DNA from: Microvirga massiliensis
GTDB taxonomy: Bacteria > Pseudomonadota > Alphaproteobacteria > Rhizobiales > Beijerinckiaceae
NCBI RefSeq assembly: GCF_001006805.1
Contig: NZ_LN811351.1
Coordinates: 509,340-573,339 of the forward strand
Direction: 5' to 3'
DNA length: 64,000 bases
This document shows positions 26,616 through 34,921 of this stretch, piece after piece (the first letter of the stretch is position 1; every line of letters starts with the position of its first letter). The translations under genes and the position numbers were made by a program. Under the pieces are notes generated by a model, which worked only from the letters and a program-made list of their open reading frames with translations, made no database searches and was not told the origin of the DNA.

Positions 26616-27578
26616 TCAGTTCTTGGATATCCTGATCGAGTCCGGGCAGATCCGGGCCTCGCGGAATTTGCTGTCCAGGACCAGTTCACCCGGACATGTG
26701 GAATGGACCCTGTGCTGCAGCACCGGCGTGAGCAGTCTCAGCCTCTCGGACGAGGCGTCGATATCGGCGACGATACCAACTCCAATATCGCGCGCTCGTT
26801 CATCACGTAGGCCGACCAGGAGCCGCAGCGGAATCCTGGCACTGGCATCCTGTTTCAGCAGTTCGTTGGCTTCCGCCGTCCATGTCATCGCTCCATCGAA
26901 ATAACGGCGAAATGCGTCGCCTCTGGCGCGGCGCCGCTCGGCGTCGCTCTTGCGTCGCGCCTGTGGCGAAACGCTGAGCCGAAGGCAGGGGAGGGAGGAA
27001 TACGCACCCGCGAGCGCCTCCAGCACCGGGTGATCACCGAGCATGATCAGGAGATCCGGTTGCAGCCGTTCGATCTTCGCCTCCTTGAGGCGGCGGCCCG
27101 GCCCGGAGAGCAGGCCGCCCGTATTCACGAGGGTCACGCCGACGTCCGCTTCCTCTGCAAGCACCGGCAGCGCCGCAACGACACACGTCCAGCCTCGGAC
27201 GGGATCGATCGTTCCCACGAAGGCGAGGGCGGTGAGGGTGAGCCGCCCATCCGGTTCTCCGCGGCCGAGCGTGACGCAGGCTGGCGGCCCGATCATTTTC
27301 TGCCCGACATCGGCGTCGAGGACGGCGATCGTCCGAAGCGGCGCAACCGCTCGGACCATCGCGCGGCAGAAGGATGTCTTGCCCACGTCGGCTGGCCCGA
27401 GGACCAGAATCCGGGATGCCCTGCCGCAGGCAACGGCAGCGGCCGCATCGGCCCAGTCGGCGGGCAGCTCATCGCCAGCATCTGCGGTGTCGTATTCGGG
27501 TGCCAAGGTCGGTAACCAAAGCCGAGCGGTGCTGCTGCCGCACAATGGCGCACTGTCCTCGTGAGGCAAGCGTCGCAT
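26616..27578 (-). CDS. Clp1/Grc3-type P-loop protein (putative polynucleotide 5'-kinase)
   Basis: 320 aa. A short N-terminal segment precedes a P-loop domain with Walker A GPADVGKTS (residues 61-69) and the Clp1-type motif VLDADVGQKMIGPPACVTLG. GWTCVVAALPVLAEEADVG and LVNTGGLLSGPG follow, as in the Clp1_P family. Eukaryotic and archaeal members phosphorylate 5'-OH ends of RNA; bacterial members are hardly studied. It is cytoplasmic, with no signal. It lies between the divergent hsp20-lon operon and mauF; whether it is linked to either is unknown. Confidence 0.72.
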   Translation of the reverse strand: MRRLPHEDSAPLCGSSTARLWLPTLAPEYDTADAGDELPADWADAAAAVACGRASRILVLGPADVGKTSFCRAMVRAVAPLRTIAVLDADVGQKMIGPPACVTLGRGEPDGRLTLTALAFVGTIDPVRGWTCVVAALPVLAEEADVGVTLVNTGGLLSGPGRRLKEAKIERLQPDLLIMLGDHPVLEALAGAYSSLPCLRLSVSPQARRKSDAERRRARGDAFRRYFDGAMTWTAEANELLKQDASARIPLRLLVGLRDERARDIGVGIVADIDASSERLRLLTPVLQHRVHSTCPGELVLDSKFREARICPDSIRISKN

Positions 27579-27636
27579 CCCGGAGCCGACAGGCTCCTGG
27601 GACGTCCGTTACCCGCACCGAATGACGGCGCTCACG

Positions 27637-27664
27637 CTTGCCTTCTGGTGACGAGACCTCATCT
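27637..27664 (+). promoter_or_regulatory. RpoH (sigma-32)-like promoter of hsp20-lon
   Basis: CTTG, a 17 nt spacer, then CTCATCT match the alphaproteobacterial heat-shock consensus (CTTG-N17/18-CYTATNT) with one mismatch in the -10. The site is 36 nt upstream of the hsp20 start, which has a GAGGAGG ribosome-binding site. Confidence 0.6.
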
Positions 27665-27699
27665 CCAGGGCACGTGTCTCTGGTGTTCGAGGAGGCCCC

Positions 27700-28107
27700 A
27701 TGCCGAGCCGCGACCCTGCGAACTGGATGCTGTCCGAGGCGATCGAAACCTTGGCCCGCGCGGAGCGCATGCATCGCCAGTTCTTCCAGTTGCAGCGCTC
27801 GCCCGGCGCGGGGGAGCCCACTTGGGAACCGCCCATAGACGTGCTCGAGACCGAGCGGGAGATACTGATCCTCGTCTCTCTCCCGGGTGTCGATCCCGAC
27901 CATGTCGTGGCTACGATCGAGGACGGGACTCTCGTGGTCAGCGGGCGCCGTGTCTTGCCGCCGGCCCTCCGCAACGCCGTCATTCATCGCCTTGAGCTGC
28001 CGCAAGGCCGCTTCGAGCGCCGGGTTACCCTGCCGCCGGGCCGGTACACCGTAACGCATTTCGCCGAGAACGGCTGTCTTGTGTTCAGCCTCGCGAAGAC
28101 GGCTTGA
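27700..28107 (+). CDS. Small heat-shock protein Hsp20
   Basis: 135 aa. The alpha-crystallin domain spans about residues 45-130: PPIDVLETEREILILVSLPGVDPDHVVATIEDGTLVVSGRR, then LELPQGRFERRVTLPPGRY. It is an ATP-independent holdase. The C-terminal IXI tail motif is not evident. Its stop is 11 bp from the lon start, so it is co-transcribed with lon. Confidence 0.9.
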   Translation: MPSRDPANWMLSEAIETLARAERMHRQFFQLQRSPGAGEPTWEPPIDVLETEREILILVSLPGVDPDHVVATIEDGTLVVSGRRVLPPALRNAVIHRLELPQGRFERRVTLPPGRYTVTHFAENGCLVFSLAKTA

Positions 28108-28118
28108 GGGAGCATTCG

Positions 28119-30539
28119 ATGATCCTCTTCAGCGACGCCGGCAACACGCCGTCTACCGCAGCCTCTCCGGGCGACCACACCATCACGATCGAAAGCGTGC
28201 CGCTGCCGCCGGACGGCGTGATCCTTCTCCCGGTCCGCAACACGGTCCTGTTTCCGGGCATCATCATCCCGATCAGCATCGGGCGCCCGAAATCGGTCGC
28301 GGCGGTTCAGCAGGCCGTGCGAGAGGAGCGGCCGATCGGCATCGTCATGCAGCGCGATGCTGAAGTCGTTGATCCCGACCTGCGGGATCTCTACCAGGTC
28401 GGCACCATCGCCAATATCGTGCGCTACATGACGGCCCCGGACGGATCCCACCATATCGTCTGTCAGGGCGTGCAGCGCATCCGAATCCTGGATCTCCTGC
28501 CGGGAACGCCGTTCCCCGTGGCGCGCGTCCTGCACATCCCCGAACCCGAGACCCGCACGCCGGAGATCGAGGCCCATTTCCTGAATCTGCAGAGCCAGGC
28601 CGTGGAGGCGCTCCAGCTTCTGCCCCAGGCTCCGCAGGAGCTCGTCGCCGCGGTTCGAGGGGCAACTTCGCCGGCCGCCGTCGCCGACCTTGCTGCGTCC
28701 TACATGGATATTCGGCCTGAAGAGAAGCAGGACATCCTGGAGAGCATCGATCTCACCGCGCGAATGGAAAAGGTCTCGCGTCTTCTCGCGCAACGCATCG
28801 AGGTGCTCCGCCTATCCCAGGAGATCGGCCGCCAGACCAAGGCCGCCCTCGACGAACGCCAACGCGAGGCGGTGCTGCGCGAACAGATGGCTGCCATTCA
28901 GCGCCAGCTCGGCGAGGCGGACGGCAAGGCCCAGGAGGTCGCCGAACTCAACGAGGCCATCGCCAAGGCCGACATGCCGAAGGAGGTCGAGGAGCAGGCG
29001 CGCAAGGAACTGCGCCGCTACGAGCGGATGCCTGAGGCCGCCGCCGAGTCGGGCATGATCCGCACCTATCTCGATTGGCTGATCGAACTGCCTTGGAGCC
29101 TGCCCGACGAGAAGCCCATCGACATCGCCGAAGCGCGGCGCATCCTCGACGAGGACCATTACGGCCTCGAGAAGATCAAGAGTCGCATTGTCGAGTATCT
29201 GGCCGTGCGCAAGCTGGCCCCGCACGGCAAGGCGCCGATCCTGTGCTTCGTCGGCCCGCCCGGCGTCGGCAAGACCTCTCTCGGGCAGTCGATCGCCCGG
29301 GCGATGGGACGGCCCTTCGTGCGGGTCAGCCTCGGCGGTGTGCACGATGAGGCTGAGATCCGCGGCCACCGGCGGACCTATGTCGGCGCGCTTCCGGGCA
29401 ACATCATTCAGGCGATCAAGAAAGCCGGGGCGCGCAACTGCGTGATGATGCTGGACGAGATCGACAAGATGGGGCGCGGCATCCAGGGCGATCCGTCGGC
29501 GGCGATGCTCGAGGTGCTCGATCCGGAGCAGAACAATACGTTCCGGGACAATTATCTCGGCGTTCCCTTCGATCTCTCGCGCGTCGTATTCATCGCGACG
29601 GCCAACATGCTGGACACGATCCCCGGCCCCTTACGGGATCGCATGGAGGTCATCAGCCTTGCGGGCTATACGGAGGACGAGAAGCTCGAGATCGCGCGCC
29701 GCTATCTCGTGCGGCGGCAGCTGGAGGCGAATGGCCTCAAGCCCGAGCAGGCCGAGATCGACGATGATACGCTACGGGCGATCATCCGCGGATATACTCG
29801 CGAGGCGGGCGTGCGGAATCTCGAGCGTGAGATTGGCAAGGCCTTGCGCCACGCAGCGGTGCGCATTGCCGAAGGCAGCGCGGAACACGTGCGCATCACG
29901 GCGGACGACCTCGCGACGGTGCTCGGCCCTCCGCGGTTCGAGAACGAAGTTGCGATGCGCACGAGCGTGCCGGGTGTTGCGACCGGGCTCGCGTGGACGC
30001 CGGTTGGAGGCGATATCCTGTTCATCGAGGCCACTCGCGCGCCCGGCAAGGGTAGCCTGATCCTGACCGGGCAACTCGGAGACGTAATGCGCGAGAGCGC
30101 GCAAGCCGCTCTGAGCCTCGTCAAGAGCCGCGCAGTCTCGCTGGGTGTCGATCCGAGCCTGTTCGAGAAGAGCGACATCCACGTGCATGTTCCGGCGGGC
30201 GCGACGCCCAAGGATGGGCCGAGCGCGGGCGTCGCGATGTTCACGGCGCTCGTGTCGCTGCTGACGAACCGCACCGTCCGGAGCGACACGGCCATGACCG
30301 GAGAGATTTCGCTGCGCGGCTTGGTGCTCCCAGTGGGCGGCATCAAGGAGAAGGTGGTCGCGGCCGCGGCCGCGGGCTTGACCCGTGTCATGCTGCCGGC
30401 TCGCAACCGACGCGACTTCGAGGAGATCCCGCAGGACGCCCGTAACCGGCTGGAGTTCATCTGGCTCGAGCGGGTCGACGAGGCGATCGCGGCGGCGCTC
30501 GAGGACAAGCCCGCCGAGGTTTCGGAGGCCGCCGAGTAG
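28119..30539 (+). CDS. lon: ATP-dependent protease Lon
   Basis: 806 aa. N-terminal LON substrate domain (ILLPVRNTVLFPGIIIPISIG), AAA+ ATPase with Walker A GPPGVGKTS (about 379-387) and Walker B VMMLDEIDKM, and C-terminal serine protease domain with catalytic Ser702 (PKDGPSAGVAM) and Lys745 (GGIKEK). It degrades misfolded and regulatory proteins in the cytoplasm. ATG 28119 is preferred (GAGGGAG upstream) over a TTG at 28104 that overlaps the hsp20 stop. Operon with hsp20. A second lon elsewhere in the genome is likely but not visible. Confidence 0.96.
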   Translation: MILFSDAGNTPSTAASPGDHTITIESVPLPPDGVILLPVRNTVLFPGIIIPISIGRPKSVAAVQQAVREERPIGIVMQRDAEVVDPDLRDLYQVGTIANIVRYMTAPDGSHHIVCQGVQRIRILDLLPGTPFPVARVLHIPEPETRTPEIEAHFLNLQSQAVEALQLLPQAPQELVAAVRGATSPAAVADLAASYMDIRPEEKQDILESIDLTARMEKVSRLLAQRIEVLRLSQEIGRQTKAALDERQREAVLREQMAAIQRQLGEADGKAQEVAELNEAIAKADMPKEVEEQARKELRRYERMPEAAAESGMIRTYLDWLIELPWSLPDEKPIDIAEARRILDEDHYGLEKIKSRIVEYLAVRKLAPHGKAPILCFVGPPGVGKTSLGQSIARAMGRPFVRVSLGGVHDEAEIRGHRRTYVGALPGNIIQAIKKAGARNCVMMLDEIDKMGRGIQGDPSAAMLEVLDPEQNNTFRDNYLGVPFDLSRVVFIATANMLDTIPGPLRDRMEVISLAGYTEDEKLEIARRYLVRRQLEANGLKPEQAEIDDDTLRAIIRGYTREAGVRNLEREIGKALRHAAVRIAEGSAEHVRITADDLATVLGPPRFENEVAMRTSVPGVATGLAWTPVGGDILFIEATRAPGKGSLILTGQLGDVMRESAQAALSLVKSRAVSLGVDPSLFEKSDIHVHVPAGATPKDGPSAGVAMFTALVSLLTNRTVRSDTAMTGEISLRGLVLPVGGIKEKVVAAAAAGLTRVMLPARNRRDFEEIPQDARNRLEFIWLERVDEAIAAALEDKPAEVSEAAE

Positions 30540-30596
30540 AATTGCGCACCGGGATCCTGGCGACGACGAAGAGAGGCGCGGCAAGGGAGGCATCTG

Positions 30597-31226
30597 ATGA
30601 GACGATTGATCGGCCGGTTTCTTCTTGGGCTGAGCCTGCTGGCCGCGCCGGGGCTCGCGAATGGGCAGACGGAACCTGCAAATGCAGAGGCCGTCGCAAT
30701 CTTTGCAGGCGGTTGCTTCTGGTGTGTGGAAGCCGATTTCGACAAGGTGTCGGGCGTCCTCTCGACGACGTCCGGCTATATCGGTGGAAGCGTGCCGAAC
30801 CCGACCTACCAGCAGGTATCGGCCGGCGGCACCGGCCATGCCGAGGCCGTGCGGATCGTGTATGACCCTTCCCGGGTCTCATACGAAGGCCTCCTGAAGG
30901 TCTTCTGGCACAACATCGATCCGCTCACGGCCAACGCCCAGTTCTGTGATGTTGGTTCACAGTACCGCTCGGCCATCTTCTATCTGGATCCCCGGCAGAA
31001 ACAGCTTGCCGAAGACTCGAAGACGGCCGTCGAGCAGCGCTTCGCACCCCGTCGCATCGCAACCGAAATCGCGCCCGCGGGCGAGTTCTATCCGGCCGAG
31101 GAATACCATCAGGATTACTATCGCAAGCACGAGCTGAAATACGAGTTCTACCGCTGGAACTGCGGTCGCGATGCGCGGCTGAAGGAGGTCTGGGGCGATG
31201 AAGCGGGCACTCCGAAGGAGTCGTAA
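30597..31226 (+). CDS. msrA: Peptide methionine sulfoxide reductase MsrA, exported
   Basis: 209 aa. The signal peptide (MRRLIGRFLLGLSLLAAPGLANG) marks a periplasmic form. The catalytic Cys40 is in GGCFWCVEADFD, and GTGHAEAVRIVYDP, FCDVGSQYRSAIF and EYHQDYYRK follow. It repairs Met-S-sulfoxide in proteins. It lies 57 bp after lon in the same direction, consistent with a protein-quality-control group. Confidence 0.93.
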   Translation: MRRLIGRFLLGLSLLAAPGLANGQTEPANAEAVAIFAGGCFWCVEADFDKVSGVLSTTSGYIGGSVPNPTYQQVSAGGTGHAEAVRIVYDPSRVSYEGLLKVFWHNIDPLTANAQFCDVGSQYRSAIFYLDPRQKQLAEDSKTAVEQRFAPRRIATEIAPAGEFYPAEEYHQDYYRKHELKYEFYRWNCGRDARLKEVWGDEAGTPKES

Positions 31227-31256
31227 ATCGAATTCGCTCCGATCCGTGCTGCATTA

Positions 31257-31622
31257 TCAGCTCAGGATCAGGTCGCGCAAGGCGACGGCGTTATTGTGCG
31301 TCTCGTCCCGCGCCGAATACACGAGGGTGATCGGTTCCTGCCGCGCCCGCTCGCGCAGATCTTCCAGCAGATCCTGGTGCTGGTTCAATTCCTCCGCATA
31401 TCGCCGCCGGAATTCGTTCCAGCGAGCGGGGTCATGCCCGAACCACCGGCGGAGCTCTGCGCTGGGCGCGATGTCCTTCACCCACTTGTCGAACGCTGCG
31501 GTGTCCTTCGAGAGCCCGCGAGGCCATAGCCGGTCGACGAGCACGCGAAAGCCGTCATTGGGAGCCGGCGGATCATAGATCCGCTTTACGTTGACGTTGT
31601 GGGCCGGAATCTTGCTGCTCAC
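31257..31622 (-). CDS. DUF488 family protein
   Basis: 121 aa from GTG 31622, which has an AGGGGG ribosome-binding site; a longer frame begins at TTG 31661. YeaO-like DUF488 motifs: KRIYDPPAPNDGFRVLVDRLWPRG, FGHDPARWNEFRRRYAEEL and TLVYSARDETHNNA. It is a small cytoplasmic protein of unknown function. It is convergent with msrA and follows the SDR gene by 42 bp on the minus strand. Confidence 0.85.
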   Translation of the reverse strand: MSSKIPAHNVNVKRIYDPPAPNDGFRVLVDRLWPRGLSKDTAAFDKWVKDIAPSAELRRWFGHDPARWNEFRRRYAEELNQHQDLLEDLRERARQEPITLVYSARDETHNNAVALRDLILS

Positions 31623-31664
31623 CGAAGCCCCCTGGGCAGAGGCCACCGAGGTTAGCCTCAAGGA

Positions 31665-32408
31665 TCAGGTCATGCCACCATCCGCGAGAATCGTGCGGCC
31701 AGTGATCCAACCTGCATCCGGAGAAGCGAGGAACGTAACGATCCCTGCGATATCGTCCGGTTGACCGATGCGCCCGAGTGGAGTCGCAGCCCGGATCGCA
31801 TCGCCCCGTTCGGCGATGATCGAGGTTGTCATGTCCGTCTCGATCACGCCAGGGGCTACGGCATTGACGGTGATGCCCTTGGGGCCGAGCTCTTTGCTGA
31901 AGGCCTGCGTGAGAGTGATCACGGCGGCTTTCGATGCCGCATAGATCGAACTCGTCGGGATTGGGCTGAAGGCGAGACGCGAAGAAAAGTTGATGATCCG
32001 TCCTCCGGGCGAGGGCAGGTGAGGGACAACGGCTTGCGTCAGCAGCACGGTGCCGAGGACATTCGCGTCGAAGATCTCACGGAACAGAGCTTCGTCGATT
32101 GCGCCGAGCGGGCGATAGGGGGCAACCGCGGCGCAGTTCACGAGAACGTCGATCCGACCAAGGTGAGCGATGACGTTCTGCACGAGCGTTTCCACGCTGT
32201 TCGCCCGTGAGATATCGCCCTCGAGGGCCTTTGCAACGCCGCCGAAGGCCTCGATATCCGACACCAGAGCATCTGCGGCATTGCGGTGGGTTCGATAGCC
32301 AATGGCGACCTCTCCGCCAAGCGAGGCGAATCTGCGTGCAACCGCCGCGCCAATTCCTCGCGATCCGCCGGCGATGAGGATCACCTTGTTCTGAAACCGA
32401 TCCACCAT
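31665..32408 (-). CDS. Short-chain dehydrogenase/reductase
   Basis: 247 aa, the classical SDR length. NAD(P) motif AGGSRGIGAAVA, NCAAVAPY in the NAG position, catalytic Ser (NFSSRLAF) and YAASK, and the C-terminal GIVTFLASPDAGWITGRTILADGG typical of FabG-like enzymes. It oxidises or reduces a hydroxy or keto substrate. On the minus strand behind the MFS permease gene, separated by a repeat element with a 14 bp stem. Confidence 0.9.
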   Translation of the reverse strand: MVDRFQNKVILIAGGSRGIGAAVARRFASLGGEVAIGYRTHRNAADALVSDIEAFGGVAKALEGDISRANSVETLVQNVIAHLGRIDVLVNCAAVAPYRPLGAIDEALFREIFDANVLGTVLLTQAVVPHLPSPGGRIINFSSRLAFSPIPTSSIYAASKAAVITLTQAFSKELGPKGITVNAVAPGVIETDMTTSIIAERGDAIRAATPLGRIGQPDDIAGIVTFLASPDAGWITGRTILADGGMT

Positions 32409-32492
32409 CCTGAGAGCGCTCCTACATCTATTCTGATTTGCTTTGCTGGCTGATGCCGATACGCGGTTGTATTGAGGCAATGCAGAGTCGTC

Positions 32493-32580
32493 AGAGCCGA
32501 TCCCGTGACAACGGGATCGGCTCTCTTCTTCGGTTTTCGGGAATTTTCTACGGTGAAGCGGATCCGGTTCACCGAAAAAT
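32493..32580. repeat. Intergenic palindromic repeat element with 14 bp stem
   Basis: Two dyads lie close together between the SDR and MFS genes. AGAGCCGATCCCGT (32493-32506) pairs perfectly with 32511-32524 over a GACA loop. At 32551-32574 a near-palindrome has arms CGGTGAAGCG / CGGTTCACCG around GATC. The flanking text (GCTCTAG, AAAATGCTCT type) resembles the interspersed intergenic repeats of Rhizobiales. It may also end the MFS transcript. Copy number in the genome cannot be seen here. Confidence 0.55.
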
Positions 32581-32583
32581 GCT

Positions 32584-33870
32584 CTAGCCTACTGCAGGTG
32601 ACAGTGGCGCGGCTACAGGATCGGTCCTCTTTCCGGCCATGTGCAGGTCGATCCCGCGCGTCTCCGGGAGGAGCATCGTCGCGATCGCGGCAACGAAATA
32701 CCCGGCCAGCCCGACGAGTCCGATCGCATGACCGAGCGGCATCAACTGTGCCAGCACGCCGACCAACGTGACGACGAGTGCACCGAGGCTGCGCCCGAAG
32801 TTGTACGCAAAGCTCTGGCCGGAGGCGCGAACCGCGGTTGGGAAGAGCTCGGTGAAATACGGCCCGAGCGCACTGTAGATGCCGACCGAAAAGAAGCCCA
32901 GTGGGATTCCGAGCAGCAGCATCGTGACATCGCCCACCGGAACGTAGGTGTACAGGGCGACCACGAGGAGCGACCCGAGCGAGAAGAGCAGGAAGTTCCG
33001 GCGCCTCCCGATCGCATCGCTCAGGTAGGCACTCGCGATGTAGCCGAGGAATGCACCGAACGTGACCACGAAGACATAGGATCCGGCGCTGGCGGTCGAG
33101 AACCCGCGCTCGGTCTTGAGGAACGTCGGAAGCCAAGTGGTGATCGAGTAGCTCGCGCCCTGAATGCCGAGCGCCAGAAGCGAGGTCAGGATCGTGGTCT
33201 TCAGGATCGCGGGGCGGAAGATCGCGAGCGGCCCGGTATCCTCGCCGGAGTCCCGGATCGCCTTCCGGGTTTCCTCGAAGACCTCCGGCTCCTTGATGTA
33301 GCGCCGGATGTAGACGATCAGGCCTGCCGGGAGCACGCCGATCCAGAACACCGCGCGCCAGCCGTACTCGGCCGGAAGGAGCGTCAGCAGGATCGTCGAG
33401 ATGATGGCCGCCGCTGCCCAGCCCACCGCGTAGGCGCTCTGGACGCAACCCACGGCCTTGCCGCGGTGCTGCGGACGGATGATCTCGCCCATCAGCACCG
33501 CGCCGGCGGCCCACTCCCCGCCAAAACCCAACCCCTGCAAGATCCGCAGGACGAGCAGTTGTTCGTAGGATTGCGCGAAGCCGCTGAGGAAGGTGAAGAA
33601 CGCATACCAGAGGATCGTGATCTGCATGATCCTGACGCGCCCGTACCGATCACACAGGATGCCGCAGATCCAGCCTCCAACCGCTGAGGAGATGAGGGCC
33701 GCGGTCGCCAGCGAGCCCGCATCGGTGGCGCTGATGCCCCACGTCGCAATCAAGACTGGGATCAGGAAGCTGAATAACTGGACGTCCATGGCGTCCATGG
33801 CCCAGCCGCCGAAGCAGCCCCAGAACGTCCTTTTCTCACCTGTCGAAAGCTCTTGGTACCAGTGGAACAT
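32584..33870 (-). CDS. MFS transporter, aromatic/carboxylic acid:H+ symporter type
   Basis: 428 aa, 12 membrane segments. Major-facilitator signatures: CDRYGRVRIM after helix 2, LRILQGLGFGGEWAAGAVLMGE in helix 4, and SDAIGRRRNF in the second half. The GEWAAG form is typical of sialate/aromatic-acid/metabolite:H+ symporters. Start at 33870 (MFHWYQELSTGEKRTFW). It probably imports the substrate of the adjacent HpcH-aldolase cluster. Its upstream region shares a GTTTCG-type site with the divergent promoter of that cluster. Confidence 0.88.
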   Translation of the reverse strand: MFHWYQELSTGEKRTFWGCFGGWAMDAMDVQLFSFLIPVLIATWGISATDAGSLATAALISSAVGGWICGILCDRYGRVRIMQITILWYAFFTFLSGFAQSYEQLLVLRILQGLGFGGEWAAGAVLMGEIIRPQHRGKAVGCVQSAYAVGWAAAAIISTILLTLLPAEYGWRAVFWIGVLPAGLIVYIRRYIKEPEVFEETRKAIRDSGEDTGPLAIFRPAILKTTILTSLLALGIQGASYSITTWLPTFLKTERGFSTASAGSYVFVVTFGAFLGYIASAYLSDAIGRRRNFLLFSLGSLLVVALYTYVPVGDVTMLLLGIPLGFFSVGIYSALGPYFTELFPTAVRASGQSFAYNFGRSLGALVVTLVGVLAQLMPLGHAIGLVGLAGYFVAAIATMLLPETRGIDLHMAGKRTDPVAAPLSPAVG

Positions 33871-33955
33871 GGTGTGTCCTTCCTGCATCGGGCGCAGCGT
33901 GGGGCTATTGCGTCTCCTGCCAGGCAGCGCAGCTTGTATCGGTAGACAAAACACT

Positions 33956-33966
33956 GTTTCGTTGTT
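33956..33966. promoter_or_regulatory. Candidate IclR half-site upstream of the MFS gene
   Basis: GTTTCGTTGTT matches, at 10 of 11 positions, GTTTCGCTGTT at 34887-34897 in the IclR/HpcH divergent promoter. It lies about 90 bp upstream of the MFS start. The shared word suggests common control by the IclR protein. Confidence 0.4.
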
Positions 33967-34023
33967 GATCGCGTGTAGCAGGAAGCTGCCGGTGCGTCAA
34001 CGCCCTGCCGGCTTGGCGCGGGA

Positions 34024-34806
34024 TTATTCTCGAAAGCCCAAGTCCTTGGAGATGCGCCTGGCAGCCGCGACTGTGCGCCGGATCTGCTCGTCCGATGCTT
34101 CGGCAGGAATGAACTGGATCGAGTCCACGATTCCTACGGCGCCGACCAGCGTGCCCGAGACGTCGAAGACCGGTGCCGCCAGGGTGTTGATTCCGAGCAT
34201 GGCTTCGTTTGGTGCAATGGCCCAACCCCGCTGCCGGGTTCGCTCGATCTCCTCCTCCAGGGCACCGGGCGCGGCGATGGTGCTCGGAGTCAGCATCTCG
34301 AGGCGGGAGCGGAAGACGCGGGTGCGCAAAGCCTCATCGCCGAATGCGAGGGCAATCTTCCCCTGCGCCGACCCGTGGAACGGAAGCAACGATCCGGGCT
34401 TCACACCAATCTCGATCGAAGACGTGCCTGGAACCCTGGCAAGGACGCGCACTCCCTCCGCTTCGACCTGAGAGACGACGGTGGAGTGGCCGAGCTCGTC
34501 ACGAAGCTCGCGCAGGATGGGGTGGGCTGCAGAGGCCAGATCGAGGTTTTCTCCAACGAGCCTGCCTAGCTGCACCAGTTGAGATCCAACCTGATAGCGC
34601 TCCGACTCCGGCGACTGCACGATGTAGCCGTGCTGCACGAGTGTGCGCAGATGTCGAAAGATGCGGCTCTTGGTAGTGCCGAGCGCCTCGGCGAGGGCCG
34701 TGACACCCACCGGCCTCCGCTGCTCGGCCAGGAATTCCATGATGCGCAGGGCGAGGACAACCGCCTGAACGCCATCTCCGCTCGAGTCTCCGCTGATTTT
34801 AGGCAT
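34024..34806 (-). CDS. IclR-family transcriptional regulator
   Basis: 260 aa. The N-terminal winged helix spans about residues 10-75 (AVVLALRIMEFLAEQRRPVGVTALAEALGTTKSRIFRHLRTLVQ). The IclR effector domain follows (HPILRELRDELGHSTVVSQVE, GSAQGKIALAF, RGWAIAPNEAMLGINTLAAPVFD). ATG 34806 has AAGGAG 8 nt upstream. It lies between the MFS gene and the divergent HpcH/HpaI aldolase cluster, so it is the likely local regulator of both. Confidence 0.92.
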   Translation of the reverse strand: MPKISGDSSGDGVQAVVLALRIMEFLAEQRRPVGVTALAEALGTTKSRIFRHLRTLVQHGYIVQSPESERYQVGSQLVQLGRLVGENLDLASAAHPILRELRDELGHSTVVSQVEAEGVRVLARVPGTSSIEIGVKPGSLLPFHGSAQGKIALAFGDEALRTRVFRSRLEMLTPSTIAAPGALEEEIERTRQRGWAIAPNEAMLGINTLAAPVFDVSGTLVGAVGIVDSIQFIPAEASDEQIRRTVAAARRISKDLGFRE

Positions 34807-34875
34807 CCCAATACTCCTTGGTGCCGCAAGGGCCCTTGACATTCAAACTGGAAGCGAGCACATGCCTCGCAGAAA

Positions 34876-34903
34876 AGCGAAACGACGTTTCGCTGTTCGA
34901 AAC
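34876..34903. promoter_or_regulatory. Candidate IclR operator: overlapping inverted repeats
   Basis: AGCGAAAC-GAC-GTTTCGCT is a perfect 8 bp dyad (34876-34894). It overlaps GTTTCG-CTGTT-CGAAAC (34887-34903). The pair sits midway in the divergent IclR/aldolase promoter, 18 bp before the aldolase start. Confidence 0.6.
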
Positions 34904-34921
34904 ATACTGGAGCTGGGCTCG

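Noticed and set aside
29772..30839. 355 aa minus-strand frame over the end of lon and start of msrA
   Set aside because: Overlaps the conserved catalytic parts of Lon; composition is not protein-like.
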